Assembly: GCA_030835875.1 (NCBI GenBank)
Contig: JAURQY010000049.1
Coordinates: 1-8,636, forward strand
Reading direction: 5' to 3'
DNA length: 8,636 bases
Source of the DNA: Nitriliruptorales bacterium
GTDB lineage: Bacteria; Actinomycetota; Nitriliruptoria; Nitriliruptorales; Nitriliruptoraceae
Shown here: positions 5,276-8,636 of the stretch, in pieces
Position numbering within the stretch: position 1 is the first letter of the stretch
Layout of the letters: each line of letters starts with the position of its first letter
Notes under the pieces: model-generated
What the model was told of the DNA's origin: nothing
Databases searched by the model: none
Seen by the model: only the letters and a program-made list of their open reading frames with translations
Translations under genes and position numbers: made by a program

Positions 5276-6355
5276 TCAGACCTTCGGCGCAGGCTGCGGA
5301 CGGTTCGGGAGGAGCTGGTCGCGCCGGCGACGGAGCGAGTCGCGGATCGTCCGGGCACGGGTCGGACCGACGCCCTCGACGTCGCCGAGCGCGGCCGCGC
5401 TCGCCTCGAGGATCGCCGGCAGCGCACCGAAGTGGTCGACGAGGCGTTCGACGACCACCATCGGGATGCGTGGGACGCGACCGAGCATCCGGTAGCCGCG
5501 TGGCGTGACCCGCCTGTCGAGGTCGCCGTCGCCACCGAGCAGCTTCACGATCTGCCCGTGGTCGAGGAGCTCGCTGGTCGAGAGCTCAGCGATCTCCGCC
5601 ACCGGGCGGGAGGCACGTCGGCGCCGGTCGGCGAGGTAATCACGCACGATCAGCTCGAGGACGGGCTGCACCGGCTCGAAGAGCTCCTCGAGCTGGAGCG
5701 CGATCATCCGCCCCTCCTCGCCGAGCTCGACCACATAGCCCTCGAGGCTGTCCGCGATGCGGCGCAGCATCTCGGCCCGCTGCAGAGCGAGCGCGACGTC
5801 CCGCAGCGTCACCTGGTCCTCGAACTCGCGCGTCGCGAGCACCTCGATGACCTCGTCGAAGCGCGCGCGGTAGCGCTCGAGCGTCGCCATCGCCTGGTTC
5901 GCGCGGTACATGACGGTCGCGACCTCATCGACGACGTAACGGACGCCGTCGAGGTAGAGGCTGACCGCGCCCATCGACTCGGACACCGCGACGACAGGGA
6001 GCCCCGTCTGCTTCGCGGTCCGCTCGGCGCTGCGGTGCCGGGTGCCGGTCTCGTCCGTCGGGATGCTCGGATCCGGGACGAGCTGCACGTTCGCACGCAC
6101 GACGCGTCCCGCCTCCGCGTCGACCACGAGCGCGCCGTCCATCTTGGCGAGCTCGGCGATGCGCTGTCCGGTCGCCGGGCTGTCGATGACGAAACCACCC
6201 GAGCAGAGCGACAGCGCCTGGGGGGTCGACCCGATGACGATGAGCGTCCCGCGGCCGGCCCGAAGGATCCGTTCGAGCCCGTCGCGCATCGTCGTGCCAG
6301 GGGCGAGCATCGCGAGGATCTCGCGCCGTCGTGCCTCGTCGGACGGATCCACCAT
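5276..6355 (-). CDS. disA: DNA integrity scanning protein, diadenylate cyclase DisA
   Basis: Makes the second messenger c-di-AMP from two ATP and binds branched DNA such as recombination intermediates, which lowers its activity. The 359 residues are the normal DisA length and architecture: an N-terminal DAC domain (about 1-145) with the catalytic DGA at 73-75 and RHR at 106-108 (TGTRHRSAERTAKQ context), a helical linker, and a C-terminal helix-hairpin-helix DNA-binding end with VEGVGPTRARTI at 326-337. All catalytic motifs are present. ATG at 6355 has a near-perfect AAGGAG 8 nt before it. It follows the helicase gene by 50 nt on the same strand and precedes carD. RadA, the usual DisA partner and frequent neighbour, is not in the window. 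No c-di-AMP phosphodiesterase or riboswitch was seen. Confidence 0.97.
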   Translation of the reverse strand: MVDPSDEARRREILAMLAPGTTMRDGLERILRAGRGTLIVIGSTPQALSLCSGGFVIDSPATGQRIAELAKMDGALVVDAEAGRVVRANVQLVPDPSIPTDETGTRHRSAERTAKQTGLPVVAVSESMGAVSLYLDGVRYVVDEVATVMYRANQAMATLERYRARFDEVIEVLATREFEDQVTLRDVALALQRAEMLRRIADSLEGYVVELGEEGRMIALQLEELFEPVQPVLELIVRDYLADRRRRASRPVAEIAELSTSELLDHGQIVKLLGGDGDLDRRVTPRGYRMLGRVPRIPMVVVERLVDHFGALPAILEASAAALGDVEGVGPTRARTIRDSLRRRRDQLLPNRPQPAPKV

Positions 6356-6363
6356 CGCGGACT

Positions 6364-6369
6364 CTCCTT
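6364..6369 (-). promoter_or_regulatory. Ribosome binding site of disA
   Basis: AAGGAG on the minus strand, 8 nt before ATG at 6355; the best Shine-Dalgarno match in the window. Confidence 0.75.
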
Positions 6370-6380
6370 GCGTTCTCGCG

Positions 6381-6386
6381 AGCCTA
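6381..6386 (-). promoter_or_regulatory. Candidate -10 element for disA
   Basis: TAGGCT on the minus strand fits TANNNT in the 50-nt helicase-disA gap and would give a leader of about 20 nt holding only the AAGGAG site. No -35 hexamer is evident. disA may instead be read through from the helicase gene. Confidence 0.25.
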
Positions 6387-6405
6387 ACGGTCGACCCCGT
6401 CCGGA

Positions 6406-8067
6406 TCAGGGAATCCCGCCACCGGACGCACCGTCTCGGAGCGCGCTGAGCAGAGACACCAGTGCCTCCGCGTGGCCATCGGTGGCGACGGCCAGGTCCT
6501 GCCGGGTGCGCGCGACCCCGTCGACCTGCTCGAGGAAGCCGTGATGCCCACCACGGGCCGGGTCCTCGAGCGTCCCGCTCGCGTGCAGCAGCACGAGGTG
6601 GGCCGCCCGACCGTCTGTCTTGGTGCGCAGCACGCGGCCGAGCCGCTGCACGAGATGGCGTCGGGTCCGGAACGCCGAGAGCGCCAGCGCGACGTCGGCG
6701 TCGGGGAGGTCGACACCCTCGTCGAGCACGCGCGGTGCGGCGAGCGCGACGAGCTCGCCGCGTCCGAAGCGGGCGAGCCGCGACCGGCGCTGCCGGTCCT
6801 CGAGCTCACCGTGGACGGTCGACGCTGCCGTGCCCGCACGGCGCAGCACCGAGACGACCGCCTCCGCCTGCTCCACGGTGTCGGTGAAGACGAGGGTCCG
6901 GCGCACGGCGAGCGCCGGCGAGAGCGCGGCGACGACATCGGTCTTGTGCGCCGCACCGGCAGCGACGGCACGCCGCTCTCGTACGGCGGCCAGGTACTCG
7001 CGCGCGGCGCGGACCTGCGGTCCGTCACGTCCGCTGCGCTGAGCGTCCGCGACGATCGCGCTGAGCGCCGCGATCAGCGCACGCGGCTCGCGCGGCAGCC
7101 CACCACTGGTGACGAGTCCAGCGGTGAGCCGGCGGACGCGACCGTCGAGCTCGTCGTGGCGGTCCTGCTCGGACGGGGTGAGCGGCACGCCGACGAGCGT
7201 GACATCGAACGGCGCGATCGTCCCGTCGCGCGCGGCCTCGGCGTAGCCGTAGCGGTGCACGACGTCGCCGAAGTAGGGGGTGAGCACGTCATCGACGCCG
7301 TCGTCGCCACGCTCGAACGTCGCGGTGAGCGCGAGCCGTAGCCCGAACGCCGGCTTGAGCGCCTCACCCCACGTCGCGGCGCCGAAGCGGTGCGCCTCGT
7401 CGGCGACGAGCAGCCCGGGCACACCGTGCGGGGGCTCTATCGGGAGTCCGGCCGCGGACTGCGGGGTCGCGACGAGCACGGCGTTGCGGTCGAGGTCGTC
7501 GGCGCGCCCGCCGCCGAGCCGCCCGATGCGGCCGCCCGGGACGACGGGCCGCAGCTCACGCACCCATTGGTCGAGCAGTCCGAGCGTCGGCACGAGGACG
7601 AGTGCGACACCACCACGCTCGACGACGAGCCGGACGGCGGCGAGCGCGAGGCGCGTCTTGCCCGAGCCGGTGACCGCCTCGACGACCCCGCGACCGGGAG
7701 CGCTCCAGGCGGCGAGCGCCTGCGCCTGCCAGTCGCGCAGCGCGAGCGCGTCGAGGCCGGCTCGCGACACCTCGCGGTCGACCGCGACGACGCCCGCGTC
7801 CGAGCCAGCACCGCTGGCTGCGCCGCTGACTGCGCCGCTCGTCCCGTCGTCCGCGGTGCCCGTGGCGAGCGCCGGGTCGATCCGCCAGCGGACGCGCCCG
7901 AGCTCCTCGACGGCGCTGCACGCGGGATCGTCCGCGAGACACCGCTCGACCGCTGCCCGCGCGATGCGCGTCCCACCCCGAGCGCGTACGGCAGCGAGCA
8001 GCTCGGCGACCGACGCGTCGCCTCCCGTGAGGACGCCGCGGACGATGCCGCGCAGCGGGTCGCTCAT
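6406..8067 (-). CDS. XPB-like superfamily 2 DNA helicase
   Basis: ATP-dependent DNA helicase or translocase of 553 residues. After a small N-terminal domain (about 1-65) and a Ser/Gly/Ala-rich linker (about 69-95) come the SF2 motifs: LRDWQAQAL (Q-like, 110-118), Walker A EAVTGSGKT at 130-138, LVPTLGLLDQW at 158-168, VATPQS at 199-204, DEAH at 223-226, LTATFERGDDG at 247-257, LVFTDT at 392-397, VHGEL at 418-422, RVLDEGVDLPDAD at 446-458 and QRLGRVLR at 474-481. Charged residues right after TAT resemble the RED-type element of XPB/RadD-like helicases. No nuclease or zinc domain is visible. The start chosen is ATG 8067, which overlaps the mutY stop (ATGA); an in-frame ATG 30 nt upstream would extend the overlap. 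Coupling to mutY and closeness to disA suggest a DNA repair role. The exact job is unknown, and it is not one of the named repair helicases I can recognise. Confidence 0.88.
   Translation of the reverse strand: MSDPLRGIVRGVLTGGDASVAELLAAVRARGGTRIARAAVERCLADDPACSAVEELGRVRWRIDPALATGTADDGTSGAVSGAASGAGSDAGVVAVDREVSRAGLDALALRDWQAQALAAWSAPGRGVVEAVTGSGKTRLALAAVRLVVERGGVALVLVPTLGLLDQWVRELRPVVPGGRIGRLGGGRADDLDRNAVLVATPQSAAGLPIEPPHGVPGLLVADEAHRFGAATWGEALKPAFGLRLALTATFERGDDGVDDVLTPYFGDVVHRYGYAEAARDGTIAPFDVTLVGVPLTPSEQDRHDELDGRVRRLTAGLVTSGGLPREPRALIAALSAIVADAQRSGRDGPQVRAAREYLAAVRERRAVAAGAAHKTDVVAALSPALAVRRTLVFTDTVEQAEAVVSVLRRAGTAASTVHGELEDRQRRSRLARFGRGELVALAAPRVLDEGVDLPDADVALALSAFRTRRHLVQRLGRVLRTKTDGRAAHLVLLHASGTLEDPARGGHHGFLEQVDGVARTRQDLAVATDGHAEALVSLLSALRDGASGGGIP
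7804..7839 (-). repeat. Three tandem 12-nt repeats coding for SGAx
   Basis: Three adjacent 12-nt units (7804-7815, 7816-7827, 7828-7839) differ at a few positions and encode SGAV-SGAA-SGAG in the linker between the N-terminal domain and the helicase core. The in-frame unit length means copy-number change would only alter linker length. Confidence 0.7.
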
Positions 8068-8636
8068 CGCGGTGTCCGCAGCCGGCCACGCGCCCACACG
8101 GCGAGCCCATCAGCGACGAGGCCGTCGGCGACGCGACCGCTGCGCTCGGCGTCGTCCCATCCGGTGACCGCGTCGAGCCCTGCGCGTGCGACGCCCGTCG
8201 GTGCCCCGCGGAGCGCGGCGAGGAGGCGCCCCCGGCCCTCGCGGTCGGAGCCGGCGAAGCGAGCCTGGGGGCGCGAGGTCCCGGCGGTCGTGCGCGCAGG
8301 ATCGGCCGGTGCGTCCTCCTGTGCACGATCGCCGCCGCCCGCGCGTCGCCATGCGCAGGCGCGGACGAGGGGGCAGACACCACAGCGGGGCTCGCGCGCG
8401 GTGCAGACCGTCGCGCCGAGGTCGAGCAGCGTCTGGTTGTGCGCCCACGCGCGGCCGGTCGGGACGAGCGCATCGGCGAGTCGCTGCACGACAGCCGCCG
8501 TCATCGGCTCGCCGCGGACCGCGCGCGCGAGCACGCGCGCCACGTTCGTGTCGACCACCCCGTGATCATGCTCGAACGCGAGCGCGAGCACCGCCCGCGC
8601 CGTGTAGCGGCCGATCCCCGGCAGGGCGGTCAGCTC
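8064..8636 (-). CDS. mutY: A/G-specific adenine DNA glycosylase MutY, C-terminal part (cut by window edge)
   Basis: Base-excision repair glycosylase that removes adenine mispaired with 8-oxoguanine. The visible 190 residues start within the helix-hairpin-helix (LPGIGRYTA at 5-13 of the fragment), continue with VVDTNVARV, whose D29 is the catalytic aspartate, and hold a complete [4Fe-4S] motif C78-X6-C85-X2-C88-X5-C94. The N-terminal half of the glycosylase domain, with the catalytic Glu, is outside the window. After the cluster only about 96 residues remain, ending in a segment (GSDREGRGRLLAAL and onward) that I associate with actinobacterial MutY. The NUDIX-like domain that E. coli MutY uses to recognise 8-oxoguanine is not recognisable. 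EndoIII was considered, but the GSDREGRGRLL tail and the HNQTLLDLGATVC context fit MutY. Its stop overlaps the helicase start. Confidence 0.93.
   Translation of the reverse strand, partial: ELTALPGIGRYTARAVLALAFEHDHGVVDTNVARVLARAVRGEPMTAAVVQRLADALVPTGRAWAHNQTLLDLGATVCTAREPRCGVCPLVRACAWRRAGGGDRAQEDAPADPARTTAGTSRPQARFAGSDREGRGRLLAALRGAPTGVARAGLDAVTGWDDAERSGRVADGLVADGLAVWARGRLRTPR

Noticed and set aside
5093..6544. 483-codon plus-strand open frame over disA and carD
   Set aside because: It is the antisense shadow of two clear genes; long open frames on both strands are expected at this GC content, and it has no recognisable domain.
6472..8565. Long plus-strand frames across the helicase and mutY genes
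   Set aside because: Antisense to genes with complete family motifs; compositions are typical shadow Arg/Asp-rich or Ser/Pro/Arg-rich sequences.
1..8636. tRNA, rRNA, CRISPR or riboswitch elements
   Set aside because: No repeat-spacer pattern, cloverleaf-like segment or known riboswitch core was recognised by eye; intergenic space is too short for most.

Overview
The window is 8.6 kb of very GC-rich DNA with strong third-position G/C, and genes packed on both strands with little intergenic space. CarD, DisA and the order carD, (ispD), ispF, cysS point to an actinobacterium. The degenerate IspD copy (N-terminus MTTWGVLG) resembles, from memory, IspD of deep-branching lineages such as Acidimicrobiia or Nitriliruptoria. 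The exact class cannot be fixed from sequence alone.

Layout, left to right. A minus-strand block reads from 1736 down to 1: an IspD-like protein that has lost its catalytic residues, then ispF (ATGA overlap), then cysS, which runs off the left edge. A divergent 97-nt gap (1737-1833) separates it from a plus-strand pair, a HAD phosphatase and a full-length IspD-family cytidylyltransferase, also joined by an ATGA overlap. This pair converges, six bases apart, on a minus-strand gene for a Rossmann plus SAF-domain oxidoreductase that resembles the DXR-like (DRL) family. The oxidoreductase lies 31 nt downstream of carD. Further right, still on the minus strand, come disA (c-di-AMP synthase), an XPB-like SF2 helicase and the C-terminal part of mutY. 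mutY overlaps the helicase gene by ATGA.

The main point of interest is the isoprenoid (MEP pathway) block. In many actinobacteria the order is carD-ispD-ispF-cysS. Here the native ispD slot holds an intact but apparently dead, shortened IspD. Between it and carD sit a complete IspD-family enzyme, a HAD phosphatase and a DRL-like oxidoreductase. One reading is that the second IspD took over CDP-methylerythritol synthesis and the old copy became a pseudoenzyme still coupled to ispF, with the DRL-like protein as a possible alternative DXP reductoisomerase. The other reading is a separate CDP-polyol pathway (oxidoreductase, cytidylyltransferase, phosphatase) lodged inside the MEP locus.

The right half is a genome-maintenance group (mutY, helicase, disA) followed by the RNA polymerase regulator carD. 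No tRNA, rRNA, CRISPR array, insertion sequence or phage gene was seen.
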